A stretch of DNA of 64,000 nt. Source: Mesorhizobium_K sp040049215. GTDB lineage: Bacteria > Pseudomonadota > Alphaproteobacteria > Rhizobiales > Rhizobiaceae. Positions within the stretch are counted from its first letter, which is position 1, and each line of letters opens with the position of its first letter. Under the pieces are notes generated by a model. It saw nothing but the letters and a program-made list of their open reading frames with translations. It had not been told where the DNA came from and made no database searches. The position numbers and the translations under genes are program-made. Below are positions 47,351-55,378 of the stretch, piece after piece. Where the stretch lies: NCBI RefSeq assembly GCF_040049215.1, contig NZ_JBDZDN010000001.1, forward strand, positions 496,001 through 560,000, read 5' to 3'.

Positions 47351-48253
47351 ATGCACAAGACAGCCTACCCGCTTCTGCTTTTGACGACGCTCTTCTGGGG
47401 CGGGAACGCCGTCGCGGGCAAATTGGCGGTGGGCCATATCTCGCCCATGCTGCTGACGACCGCCCGCTGGGGGTTTGCGCTTGTCCTCCTGTGCCTGATC
47501 GGCTGGTCGAGGCTCGCCTCCGACTGGCCGACGGTGCAGCGGAATGCTCTGTACCTCATCGTCCTCGGCGCGTTCGGCTTCACGGCATTCAACGTCGCGC
47601 TCTATTCGGCGGTCGTCTACACCTCGGCAATCAATGTCAGCATCGAGCAGGCCGCGATTCCGATGCTGATCTTCCTCGCCAATTTCCTGCTTTTCAGGCT
47701 GCGCGCCACATGGGCGCAGATCGTCGGCTTCGTGGTCTCGATCGCCGGAGTGGCTCTCACCGCCTGCCATGGCGATCCGGCGCGGCTTCTCGCCCTCGAC
47801 CTCAATTTCGGCGACGTGCTGATGCTGGTGGCGGTGGCGGCCTATGCGGGCTACACGGTGGCGCTGCGCTTCAAGCCGGACATCCACTGGCAGACCCTGA
47901 TGATTGCGATGACGGCAGGCGCCTTCATCACGTCGCTGCCGTTCGCCGTCGCGGAGCTTGCAACCGGCGCCGCCATCCCGCCCGACGCGCGCGGCTGGAG
48001 CGTCGTCGTCTACACGACGATCTTTCCCTCGATCCTGGCGCAGCTCTTTTTCGTAAAGGGCGTCGAGTTGATCGGCGCGAACCGGGCCGGCCTGTTCGTC
48101 AACCTTGTGCCGGTCTTCGGCACGCTGATGTCGGTGCTTCTGCTCGGCGAGGATTTCTACCTCTATCACGCCGTCGCGCTGATGCTGGTGCTCGGCGGCA
48201 TCTGGCTCGCCGAGACGAGCGGCCGTAGGGCGGCGGCCGATAGCGCTAGATGA
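47351..48253 (+). CDS. EamA/DMT-family transporter
   Basis: This 300-residue inner-membrane protein has ten predicted helices forming two EamA repeats (first beginning YPLLLLTTLFWGGNAVAG, second around FGDVLMLVAVAAYAGYT). The family exports amino acids or other metabolites. Its stop lies within the 3' end of the convergent FAH-family gene (overlap of eight bases). The substrate is unknown. Confidence 0.9.
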   Translation: MHKTAYPLLLLTTLFWGGNAVAGKLAVGHISPMLLTTARWGFALVLLCLIGWSRLASDWPTVQRNALYLIVLGAFGFTAFNVALYSAVVYTSAINVSIEQAAIPMLIFLANFLLFRLRATWAQIVGFVVSIAGVALTACHGDPARLLALDLNFGDVLMLVAVAAYAGYTVALRFKPDIHWQTLMIAMTAGAFITSLPFAVAELATGAAIPPDARGWSVVVYTTIFPSILAQLFFVKGVELIGANRAGLFVNLVPVFGTLMSVLLLGEDFYLYHAVALMLVLGGIWLAETSGRRAAADSAR

Positions 48254-49406
48254 GCTTCGCCCTGGCGAGGTCGCGCATGAGGTGGCTGGCGCCATAGGTC
48301 CAGGGCGCGCAGTCGGGCGACAGTTGCACGCGATTGACCAGCGCGCCGAGCTTTTCCGACGAGATCGTGACGATGTCGCCGACGCTGTGGGTGAACCCTT
48401 TCCCCGCCTCGCCGCGGTCCTTCACCGCTGCGAACATCGTGCCGAGATAGAGGGCGAACCCATCGGGGTACTGGTGATGCGGACCGATGGCCGCGGCCAC
48501 CAGCTCTTCCGGCGAGCGGCTTATCTCGGCCATCGAGCTCGCCCCGTCGAGCACGAAGCCATCTTCGCCCTCCACCCTCAGCCCGACCACCGCCGACTTC
48601 ACGTCGGCAAGCGTGAAGTCCCTGTCGAACAGCCGTATGAAGGGCCCGAGCGACGCCGACGCGTTGTTGTCCTTGGCCTTGCCGAGCAGCAGCGCGGAGC
48701 GGCCTTCGACGTCGCGCAAATTGACGTCGTTGCCGAGCGTCGCGCCGACAATGCTTCCCTTGCTCGATGAAATCACGGCGATTTCCGGTTCGGGATTGTT
48801 CCAGGTCGAGACCGGATGCAGACCGACATCGGCGCCGAAACCGACCGATGCCATCGGCTGGCATTTGGTGAAAATCTCGGCATCCGGGCCGATGCCGACT
48901 TCGAGGTATTGCGACCAGACACCACGCTCGATCAGTTTCGCCTTGACGCCGGCGGCCTCGGCCGAGCCGGGTTTCAGTTTGGAGAGGTCATGGCCGATCA
49001 GCGAAGCGATATCGGCGCGAATCGCTTCAGCCTTCGCGGACGAACCCCTTGCCTGCTCTTCGATGACGCGTTCCAGCAGAGAGACGACGAAGGTGACGCC
49101 CGCGGCCTTCACTGCCTGAAGGTCGACGGGCGACAGCAGATAAGGTTTCGCCGGATCGCGCGTGGCGGAAAAGCTGTTCTTCGCGATGTCGGCGAGCGCG
49201 CCGACAGGCTTGCACTCGGCCTTCGCCACGAAACCCGCCGGATCGGGCTGCTCGCAGACGTCGCGCGAAGTCGGCGCGGCCTTGGTTGTGATGTCGACCA
49301 CCATCCCCTCGCGCACGGTGACGACGGCGGGATGCGTCCAGCCCTCGGCAAAAGCCCGGCCCAGAAAAACGCCTTCAGTCGGTAGCCGCATGCCATAGGT
49401 CGTCAT
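48246..49406 (-). CDS. Fumarylacetoacetate hydrolase family protein
   Basis: This 386-residue enzyme belongs to the FAH superfamily, whose members hydrolyse C-C bonds or act on ring-cleavage and sugar-acid derivatives with a divalent metal. Visible features are the metal region around NNPEPEIAVISSSKG (the E-x-E motif), LGNDVNLRDVEGRSALLLGKAKDNN and the late GDIVTISSEKLGAL. Length is at the long end for the family and fits the 2-keto-3-deoxy-acid dehydratase-like subgroup. It stands alone on its strand with no catabolic neighbours, so the substrate cannot be inferred. Confidence 0.87.
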   Translation of the reverse strand: MTTYGMRLPTEGVFLGRAFAEGWTHPAVVTVREGMVVDITTKAAPTSRDVCEQPDPAGFVAKAECKPVGALADIAKNSFSATRDPAKPYLLSPVDLQAVKAAGVTFVVSLLERVIEEQARGSSAKAEAIRADIASLIGHDLSKLKPGSAEAAGVKAKLIERGVWSQYLEVGIGPDAEIFTKCQPMASVGFGADVGLHPVSTWNNPEPEIAVISSSKGSIVGATLGNDVNLRDVEGRSALLLGKAKDNNASASLGPFIRLFDRDFTLADVKSAVVGLRVEGEDGFVLDGASSMAEISRSPEELVAAAIGPHHQYPDGFALYLGTMFAAVKDRGEAGKGFTHSVGDIVTISSEKLGALVNRVQLSPDCAPWTYGASHLMRDLARAKLI

Positions 49407-49449
49407 CTCTTGCTGCTCTTCGTTGTTATGCTTCGCTTGAAATGGGTGC

Positions 49450-49644
49450 TCAGAACCCTTTGGGTAGCCCCGCCTGCTTGAGAACGGCGTTGGCCGTGTG
49501 GCGAGACTTCATGGAGTTGTCGACCGTGACTTTGCGACCAGTTGGCGGATGGTGCCAAATTTCATGGTCGCCTTTGCCCTGACGGAAATAGCGCCAACCA
49601 CCGTTAGACAAAGCTTCCTTCAACGCCTTCGAGAAGTTGTTCAA
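49450..49644 (-). CDS. hicA: HicA-family toxin (mRNA interferase)
   Basis: This 64-residue protein of the HicA family has a dsRBD-like fold that cleaves mRNA. The conserved core is present: LKEALSNGGWRYFRQGKGDHEIWHH (the catalytic histidine is in GDHEIW) and the C-terminal NAVLKQAGL. It follows the DUF1902 antitoxin gene by about 90 bases on the same strand, the order antitoxin first, toxin second. The gap is longer than usual for such modules. Confidence 0.85.
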   Translation of the reverse strand: MNNFSKALKEALSNGGWRYFRQGKGDHEIWHHPPTGRKVTVDNSMKSRHTANAVLKQAGLPKGF

Positions 49645-49733
49645 TTGCCCGCTCCGAGTGTCCCGATTTGCCGCTGCAGGTCATTCTTACGGGCGTTTAA
49701 ACGTGTTACGTTTTACGCGCAAAGCACAGGTTG

Positions 49734-49949
49734 TCAGGCGGCGGCAACCGTCTGATGGCTCCGGGCGATCAATTCGATCTCGAATGGCCCTTGATGCTCG
49801 TCTCCGAGAAGGTCGGGAACGAGGACTGCCAATCTGCGCTGGAGATCCTCAATCGTATCCGCTTCGGTCGCGATCCCAATTCCATCCCGCGCCGAGGCGA
49901 CCCAGACGTTGAACTCGTCATCCCAAAAAGCGTCGATGACAATCCTCAT
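49734..49949 (-). CDS. DUF1902/HicB-like antitoxin
   Basis: This 71-residue protein opens with MRIVIDAFWDDEFNVWVA and TEADTIEDLQRRL, the partial RNase H-like fold of HicB/DUF1902 antitoxins, but lacks a DNA-binding domain of its own. I chose the ATG eight bases after GGAG; a GTG three codons upstream is possible. A GATAAT -10-like element lies at 49972-49977 upstream. It precedes the HicA gene and should neutralise it. Confidence 0.8.
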   Translation of the reverse strand: MRIVIDAFWDDEFNVWVASARDGIGIATEADTIEDLQRRLAVLVPDLLGDEHQGPFEIELIARSHQTVAAA

Positions 49950-49993
49950 GAGCAGCACTCCGACGTGGAAAATTATCCTACTGCATATTGGTA

Positions 49994-50028
49994 CAAAGAA
50001 AAAGGCGCGGAGAATGCCACGCCCTTTT
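49994..50028 (-). terminator. Rho-independent terminator after serA
   Basis: Read leftwards, GGCGTGG and CCGCGCC form a 7-bp stem (one G-U pair) with a 6-base loop, followed by TTTTTCTTT. It lies 23 bases beyond the serA stop and separates it from the toxin-antitoxin pair. Confidence 0.8.
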
Positions 50029-50051
50029 CGCGAGTTGTCGATGCCGCGGTC

Positions 50052-51650
50052 TCACATCGCTCCGACATCGAACTGCAGCCGCTTGGCCGAGTCGATCGCC
50101 TGGTGCGCCCTAACCTGTTCAAGCACCTTCTCCGGAAACGGCGCATCAAGATAGAGAAGAGCGATGGCGTCGCCGCCGGGCCGGTTGCGGCCGAGCTGGA
50201 AGTTGGCGATGTTGACGCCGTTCTCGCCGCACACCGTGCCGAGCAGGCCGATGATGCCCGGCGCGTCGGCGTTGGTCGTGTAGAGCATGTGCTGGCCGAC
50301 CTCGGCGTCGAGGTTGATGCCCTTGATCTGGATGAAGCGCGGCTTGCCATCGGAGAAGCAGGTGCCGGCGATGGAACGCGTCATGTGCTCGGTCTTGACC
50401 TTCAGCATGATGTAGCCGTCGAACACGCCCGACTTGTCGCGCTTAACCTCCGACAGCATGATGCCGCGCTCCTTCGCCATGATCGGCGCCGACACCATGT
50501 TGACGTCGGCGACCTGCGGCCGGATCAGCCCGGCGAGTGCTGCGCTGATCAGCGCGCGCGTGTTCATCTGCGCGGTTGCGCCATCAAAGATGATCTCGAC
50601 CTCCTTGATCGGATCTTCCGTCACCTGGCCGACGAAGGAACCGAGCACTTCGGCGAGCTTGACGAAAGGCTTCAGCCGCGGCGCTTCCTCCGCCGTGATC
50701 GAGGGCATATTGATGGCGTTGGAGACCGCGCCCTTGACCAGATAGTCCGACATCTGTTCGGCGATCTGCAGGGCGACGTTCTCCTGCGCCTCCGTGGTGG
50801 CGGCGCCGAGATGCGGCGTTGCGATCACGTTCTCAAGCTCGAAGAAGGGGCTCGACGTCGCGGGTTCGACCTCGAACACGTCGATCGCCGCGCCCGCCAC
50901 CTTGCCGCTCTTCAGCGCCGCCGCAAGATCGGCCTCGGCGATCAGGCCGCCGCGCGCGCAGTTGATGATGTAGACGCCCTTCTTCATCTTCGCGATCGAA
51001 CCGGCGCTAATGATGTCCCTCGTCTTGTCGGTCAGCGGCGTATGCAGCGTGATGAAGTCCGCGCGGGCGAGGAGTTCATCGAGCTCGACCTTGGTGACGC
51101 CCAACTCCGAGGCGCGGTCTTCCGACAGGAACGGGTCATACGCGATGACATGCATCTTCAGGCCGACGCCACGGGTGGCTACGATCGAGCCGATGTTGCC
51201 GCAGCCGATCACGCCGAGCGTCTTGCCGGTGATTTCGACGCCCATGAAGCGGTTCTTCTCCCACTTGCCGGCCTTGGTCGAGGCATTCGCCTCAGGCAGT
51301 TGCCGGGCAAGCGCGAACATCATCGCGACGGCATGTTCGGCCGTGGTGATCGAATTGCCGAAGGGCGTGTTCATCACGATGATACCCTTGCGCGAAGCGG
51401 CGGGTATGTCGACATTGTCGACGCCGATGCCGGCGCGGCCGACCACCTTGAGATTGGTCGCAGCGGCGATCAGCTTCTCGGTGACCTTGGTGGCGGAACG
51501 GATGGCAAGGCCGTCATACTGGCCGATGATCGAGAGCAGCTTTTCCTTGTCCGGGCCGACCTCGGGTAGATAGTCGACCTCGACGCCGCGATCCTTGAAT
51601 ATCTGCACGGCGGTGGGCGAAAGCTTGTCGGAAACGAGTACGCGAGGCAT
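50052..51650 (-). CDS. serA: D-3-phosphoglycerate dehydrogenase
   Basis: This 532-residue NAD-dependent enzyme catalyses the first step of serine synthesis. The NAD-binding motif is GVIGCGNIGSIVATRGVGL; catalytic regions include GRAGIGVDNVD and TPHLGAATTEAQENVA. The long form carries an intervening allosteric-substrate-binding domain (about 320-450) and a C-terminal ACT domain (PGIIGLLGTVCGENGVNIANF in two blocks around CGENG), so serine feedback is possible. It follows serC by about 60 bases and shares its RNA leader. A strong terminator follows. Confidence 0.96.
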   Translation of the reverse strand: MPRVLVSDKLSPTAVQIFKDRGVEVDYLPEVGPDKEKLLSIIGQYDGLAIRSATKVTEKLIAAATNLKVVGRAGIGVDNVDIPAASRKGIIVMNTPFGNSITTAEHAVAMMFALARQLPEANASTKAGKWEKNRFMGVEITGKTLGVIGCGNIGSIVATRGVGLKMHVIAYDPFLSEDRASELGVTKVELDELLARADFITLHTPLTDKTRDIISAGSIAKMKKGVYIINCARGGLIAEADLAAALKSGKVAGAAIDVFEVEPATSSPFFELENVIATPHLGAATTEAQENVALQIAEQMSDYLVKGAVSNAINMPSITAEEAPRLKPFVKLAEVLGSFVGQVTEDPIKEVEIIFDGATAQMNTRALISAALAGLIRPQVADVNMVSAPIMAKERGIMLSEVKRDKSGVFDGYIMLKVKTEHMTRSIAGTCFSDGKPRFIQIKGINLDAEVGQHMLYTTNADAPGIIGLLGTVCGENGVNIANFQLGRNRPGGDAIALLYLDAPFPEKVLEQVRAHQAIDSAKRLQFDVGAM

Positions 51651-51709
51651 GGGGTTTGTCCTTGCATTGGCTGTCAAAGCAGCCGGATCAGAGATGATTG
51701 TCGGGAAGC

Positions 51710-52885
51710 TCAGGCCGCCGCTTTGAGGGCGGCCTTCTGCGTTGAAAAGGCCCAGTCGAGCCAAGGAATCAGCGCCTCGACGTCGGAGGTTTCCACGGTC
51801 GCTCCGCACCAGATGCGAAGGCCGGGGGGCGCATCGCGATAGCTGGCGATGTCGTAAGCCACCTTTTCCGCTTCGAGCAGCGCGACGAAACCCTTCACGA
51901 AGGCCTGCTGGCCCGCATCGTCGAGGTTGGCGACGGCCGGATCGGCAAAACGCAGGCAGACCGAGGTGTTGGAGCGCGTATCTTCCTTAGATGCCAGGAA
52001 GGCGACGGCCGGCGTCTTCGCCACCCAGTCGGCGATCGCCTTGGTGTTGGCGTCCGCCCGCGCGACCAGCCTGTCCAGCCCCCCGATCGACCTCGCCCAC
52101 TGCAAGGCGTCGATATAATCCTCGACGCAGAGCATCGACGGCGTGTTTATCGTCTCGCCTTTGAAGATGCCCTCGATCAGCTTGCCGTTCGACGTCAGGC
52201 GGAAGATTTTGGGAAGCGGCCAAGCTGGCTTGTAGCTTTCGAGCCGCGCGACAGCGCGGGGGCTCAGGATCAGCATGCCGTGGGCGCCTTCGCCGCCCAG
52301 CACCTTCTGCCAGGAGAAGGTCACGACATCGAGCTTCTGGAAATCGAGTTTTTGCGCGAATGCCGCCGAGGTGGCGTCGCAGATGGTGAGACCCTTGCGG
52401 TCGGCCGGGATGAAGTCCGCATTCGTGACGCGCACGCCGGAAGTCGTGCCGTTCCAGGTGAAGACGACGTCGCGGTCGAAATCGATGGATGCGAGATCAG
52501 GCAACTCGCCATAGGGCGCCTTGATGGTGCGCGCATCGGCAAGCTTCAACTGCTTCACCACGTCGGTGACCCAGCCCTCGCCGAAGCTTTCCCACGCGAC
52601 CATGTCGACGCCGCGCTCGCCCAGCAGCGACCACATCGCCATCTCGACGGCGCCGGTGTCGGAAGCCGGCACGATGCCGATGCGGTAGTCGGCCGGCACT
52701 CGCAGCACTTCGCGGGTGAGGTCGATCGCCTGCTCGAGCTTCGCCTTGCCGATCTTGGCGCGATGAGAACGCCCTAACGCAGCATTCTTCAGCGCCTCCG
52801 GCGACCAGCCGGGACGTTTAGCGCAAGGCCCTGAGGAGAAATTGGGGTTTGCCGGACGGAATCCGGGCTTGGTGGCCGTCGTCAT
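51710..52885 (-). CDS. serC: Phosphoserine aminotransferase
   Basis: This 391-residue PLP enzyme converts 3-phosphohydroxypyruvate and glutamate to phosphoserine (second step of serine synthesis). The N-terminal block NPNFSSGPCAKRPGWSPEAL and the PLP lysine in TFSWQKVLGGEGAHG (near residue 189) identify the alphaproteobacterial type. I chose the ATG that closes the serC RNA leader; an ATG 17 codons upstream lies inside the leader hairpins. It is the first gene of the serC-serA operon. Confidence 0.96.
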   Translation of the reverse strand: MTTATKPGFRPANPNFSSGPCAKRPGWSPEALKNAALGRSHRAKIGKAKLEQAIDLTREVLRVPADYRIGIVPASDTGAVEMAMWSLLGERGVDMVAWESFGEGWVTDVVKQLKLADARTIKAPYGELPDLASIDFDRDVVFTWNGTTSGVRVTNADFIPADRKGLTICDATSAAFAQKLDFQKLDVVTFSWQKVLGGEGAHGMLILSPRAVARLESYKPAWPLPKIFRLTSNGKLIEGIFKGETINTPSMLCVEDYIDALQWARSIGGLDRLVARADANTKAIADWVAKTPAVAFLASKEDTRSNTSVCLRFADPAVANLDDAGQQAFVKGFVALLEAEKVAYDIASYRDAPPGLRIWCGATVETSDVEALIPWLDWAFSTQKAALKAAA

Positions 52886-52937
52886 CGTGGCTATCCTTCC
52901 AGATAGAAAGCCCCTCGTTGGGGAGGGGTGTCCCACG
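52886..52937 (-). promoter_or_regulatory. serC-type RNA leader motif
   Basis: Directly before the serC ATG, CGTGG and CCACG close a three-way junction. Inside are a stem with CCCCTC/GAGGGG arms and a smaller CTATC/GATAG hairpin whose loop holds the GGAAGG ribosome-binding site. This is the architecture of the serC RNA motif known upstream of serC in alphaproteobacteria. It probably modulates translation initiation. Confidence 0.8.
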
Positions 52938-53015
52938 GACGGCGATATTCCCTGGAGGCCGGGGCGTCAAGAGGATTGTTTTTGTCGCAAGCCGGATATT
53001 GGCCGCACAAACGAA

Positions 53016-53038
53016 AACGGCGGGCCGCGCCCGCCGTT
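53016..53038 (-). terminator. Terminator after outer-membrane protein gene 1
   Basis: A perfect 10-bp inverted repeat (AACGGCGGGC / GCCCGCCGTT) with a 3-base loop, followed leftwards by TTCGTTTG, lies 23 bases beyond the stop of the outer-membrane protein gene. Confidence 0.8.
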
Positions 53039-53061
53039 CAACTTGTGGACGATCAAACCGC

Positions 53062-53883
53062 CTACCAGAGTTCGTAGCGCAGGCCGAGCCTGACCTCATG
53101 CGTTTCGATGTTGCCGTACGTGCCGTCGCCGAACGTATCGCCCGAATCCCAGCCGAACATGTCACCGCCATCGATGTTGCGGTACTTGTAGCCGACGTCG
53201 AGCTTGAAGTTCTTGCTGATGTCGTAGGCGACGCCTGCCATCAAAGCGTAGGTAAACCGCCAGCCATCCTCGCCGCCATGGCTCGTGCTGCCGACCGCAT
53301 CGTCGCTTGCGCAAAGCGCCAAACCGTCGACGCAATAGGTTCTGTCATTCAGATCGTGCCAACTCACATAGGACATGCCGGCGCCGGCGCCGACATAGGG
53401 CGTGAAGCCGACATAGGTGCCGAGGTCGACATAACCGTTGGCCATGACGCTGATCGCGGAGACTTCGGAGCTGTTTTCCGACCGGCAGGTCGTGCCGACG
53501 TCGGGATCGGCAAGGCAAGGAACGCCGCTCGACGTCGATCCATCGAAATCCGCGCGGAAGCCGTCGATGGTTGCGTCGGCGCGGAAGTAGTCGGTGAAGC
53601 GGTAGCCGAAGCCGCCGCCCCATGTGAAGTCGGTGTCGATCGACGCGGAGTTGAATGAGGCCGATACGTCGCCGACGCCGTCGAAAGCCGTATAGTCGAC
53701 ACCATCTATGCTCGAATCAAAAACGTATCCAACATCGCCGCGCAGGTACCAGCCAGAACCGACCTCGACGGGCACATATTCGGCGGCCTCCTCGACGAAG
53801 ATCGGCGGGTCGTAGTCGGCCGCTTGGGCCGCAAGCGGTGCAGTTGCCGCAAGCAACAAGGCGATTCGCAGGCTCAAATTCAT
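53062..53883 (-). CDS. Outer-membrane beta-barrel protein (Omp25/31-like), 1
   Basis: This 273-residue predicted outer-membrane protein has a Sec signal (residues 1-21, ending in AAQA) and a mature part with alternating hydrophobic strands, for example GWYLRGDVGYVF, FTWGGGFGYRFTDYFRAD and KNFKLDVGYKYRN. It ends in VRLGLRYELW with a C-terminal aromatic residue, the usual BAM signal. It resembles the small porin-like/Omp25-type barrels of Hyphomicrobiales. I chose the ATG directly before the signal. A CtrA-like box lies about 80 bases upstream, and a hairpin terminator follows. Confidence 0.82.
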   Translation of the reverse strand: MNLSLRIALLLAATAPLAAQAADYDPPIFVEEAAEYVPVEVGSGWYLRGDVGYVFDSSIDGVDYTAFDGVGDVSASFNSASIDTDFTWGGGFGYRFTDYFRADATIDGFRADFDGSTSSGVPCLADPDVGTTCRSENSSEVSAISVMANGYVDLGTYVGFTPYVGAGAGMSYVSWHDLNDRTYCVDGLALCASDDAVGSTSHGGEDGWRFTYALMAGVAYDISKNFKLDVGYKYRNIDGGDMFGWDSGDTFGDGTYGNIETHEVRLGLRYELW

Positions 53884-53961
53884 GGCGCGGACTCCCCGAA
53901 ATGGCCGGGCCGGAGAACGATCCGCCTGCCCGTTTCGAGAGTGCATTGTTAACCATAGAGG

Positions 53962-53977
53962 TTAAGTGCCGGTTAAC
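53962..53977. promoter_or_regulatory. CtrA-like box before outer-membrane protein gene 1
   Basis: TTAA-N7-TTAAC is exact (TTAA at 53962, TTAAC at 53973), and an extra TTAACCAT half-site lies at 53949. It sits about 80 bases before the ATG. CtrA control of Omp25-type genes is known in Brucella; binding here is inferred. Confidence 0.6.
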
Positions 53978-54126
53978 CACCGTCGGCCGATGCACATTGT
54001 AATTTCAATGACTTGCCGTCTCGACGCTGGATCCATGTGCATCGCTGGCGACAAGATGGAATCCGAGACTGACGCAGGAGAACGAAGGGTTAAGACGGCC
54101 CTTTGACAACCCATGGCAAAACGACG

Positions 54127-54150
54127 AAAGGCCCCGCTGCCGGGGCCTTT
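54127..54150 (-). terminator. Terminator after outer-membrane protein gene 2
   Basis: A 10-bp perfect inverted repeat (AAAGGCCCCG / CGGGGCCTTT) with a 4-base loop lies 23 bases beyond the stop codon, followed leftwards by CGTCGTTTTG. Confidence 0.78.
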
Positions 54151-54172
54151 CCATTGATAACGGTGAATTGGA

Positions 54173-54949
54173 TCAGTACAGGCTGTAACGCACGCCGAGT
54201 TTGAAGTCGTGCGAATATATGTCGTTGAACTGGATGCTTTCGTTCTCGCCCTCCGGGAATGACACGCCGTCGTCATTGTGAAGCGTGCCGGTGGACGCGT
54301 CGCCGAGCGAGATGAAGCTGTAGCCGAGATCGATCGTCATGCGCTCGGTGGCCTGGAACCCAAGGCCGGCATGCAGCGCCCAGGCGAGATTCCATTCCGA
54401 ATTGTCGTCGGCATAGCCGCCGGCACCCACGATTATGTTGGTGTCGCGGAAATTCGAGATCGTGTTGTAGGAAGCGCCGATGCCGGCGCCGACATAGGGC
54501 GTGATGCCCGAGAATTCGCCGATGTCGTAGTAGCCATTGGCCATGAACACCAACTCCGACTTCTTACCGGAGTAGTCGTCAGTCGTAATTGGATCGCCGT
54601 CTTCCGCGATGAGCCAGTTCACCGCGTTGAAATCGGACTTGCCGCGCCATTCGACTGTCAGGTCGCCACGCAGATGATCATTGAACTGGTAGCCAACGCC
54701 GCCGCCAAAGATCGGCGCCGCGGAGAAGCCGCCCTCGTCGTACCAGCCGAATTCGAAGGGAATGTCGAACAGGTCCGACTCCAGTTCGTCGAAAAACTGG
54801 TTGCTCATGCCGATGTGGCCGCGGATATACCAGCCGCCAACGACCTCCGGCACCACCTCAATCGGTTCGATATAGTCGGCGGCGAGCGCCGGACCGGCTA
54901 CGCCGGCCAAAAGCGCGGCGAAGAGGGCCTTCTTTGCGAATCCATACAT
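54173..54949 (-). CDS. Outer-membrane beta-barrel protein (Omp25/31-like), 2
   Basis: This 258-residue predicted outer-membrane barrel has a signal peptide (residues 1-23, FAALLAGVAGPALA) and strand-like segments such as GGWYIRGHIGMSNQF, GGGVGYQFNDHLRGD and RMTIDLGYSFISLGD, ending in KLGVRYSLY with a terminal aromatic. It shares layout with the neighbouring barrel gene (both begin the mature part near Asp-Tyr and have a GGWY/GSGWY segment), so the two are probably paralogues. Each has its own terminator and CtrA-like box, and so is transcribed separately. Confidence 0.82.
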   Translation of the reverse strand: MYGFAKKALFAALLAGVAGPALAADYIEPIEVVPEVVGGWYIRGHIGMSNQFFDELESDLFDIPFEFGWYDEGGFSAAPIFGGGVGYQFNDHLRGDLTVEWRGKSDFNAVNWLIAEDGDPITTDDYSGKKSELVFMANGYYDIGEFSGITPYVGAGIGASYNTISNFRDTNIIVGAGGYADDNSEWNLAWALHAGLGFQATERMTIDLGYSFISLGDASTGTLHNDDGVSFPEGENESIQFNDIYSHDFKLGVRYSLY

Positions 54950-55036
54950 GCTTAGTCACCCCTGGTCTCTCGGGACACACCACCCGCCCGAATCTGGATT
55001 GGTTCGTAGTTCGTTAGGGATAATGAATTGCAAAGG

Positions 55037-55052
55037 TTAAGGGCCACTTAAC
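55037..55052. promoter_or_regulatory. CtrA-like box before outer-membrane protein gene 2
   Basis: TTAA-N7-TTAAC is exact (TTAA at 55037, TTAAC at 55048), with another TTAACC at 55061. It lies about 88 bases before the ATG, nearly the same distance as at the paralogous gene to the left. Confidence 0.6.
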
Positions 55053-55196
55053 CCTGTTGCTTAACCACGATTGCCGGGGGCGGCCTGCCGGATATGCGGC
55101 GGGCGGATTGATTGCGCCGAAGCGGAACGCCTTCGGCCTGCGTGAGCCAAACCGGATTTCGATGGCGGACAGGCGTCGCCGCGCCTATATTGGCCT

Positions 55197-55332
55197 TGGC
55201 GATCTGCGCTTCCCGGCAGGAGAGACATTTCCCCGGGGCCTTATTGATCCCTAGGGAGCTGTCCCTGGCCAGACCCGTGGGTTTGGTCACACGGTGCCCA
55301 CCTACTTTGTAGGTTCCCGGGATCGACTTCTC
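55197..55332 (+). ncRNA. ssrS: 6S RNA
   Basis: The stretch contains the conserved alphaproteobacterial 6S 3' half: CACGGTGCCCACCTACTTTG, AGGTTCCCGGGATCGA, and before it ATTTCCCCGGGGCCTTATTG and TAGGGAGCTGTCCCTGGCC. CGATC near the start pairs with GATCG near the end to close the rod, and a CTATAT -10-like element lies at 55185-55190. It sits directly before the 5-formyltetrahydrofolate cyclo-ligase gene, the classical ssrS-ygfA order. The RNA binds housekeeping RNA polymerase in stationary phase. The ends are approximate. Confidence 0.8.
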
Positions 55333-55378
55333 CACCGGTTGCGTGGATCGCCACTTCGCACTTTACCTTCACCACGCC

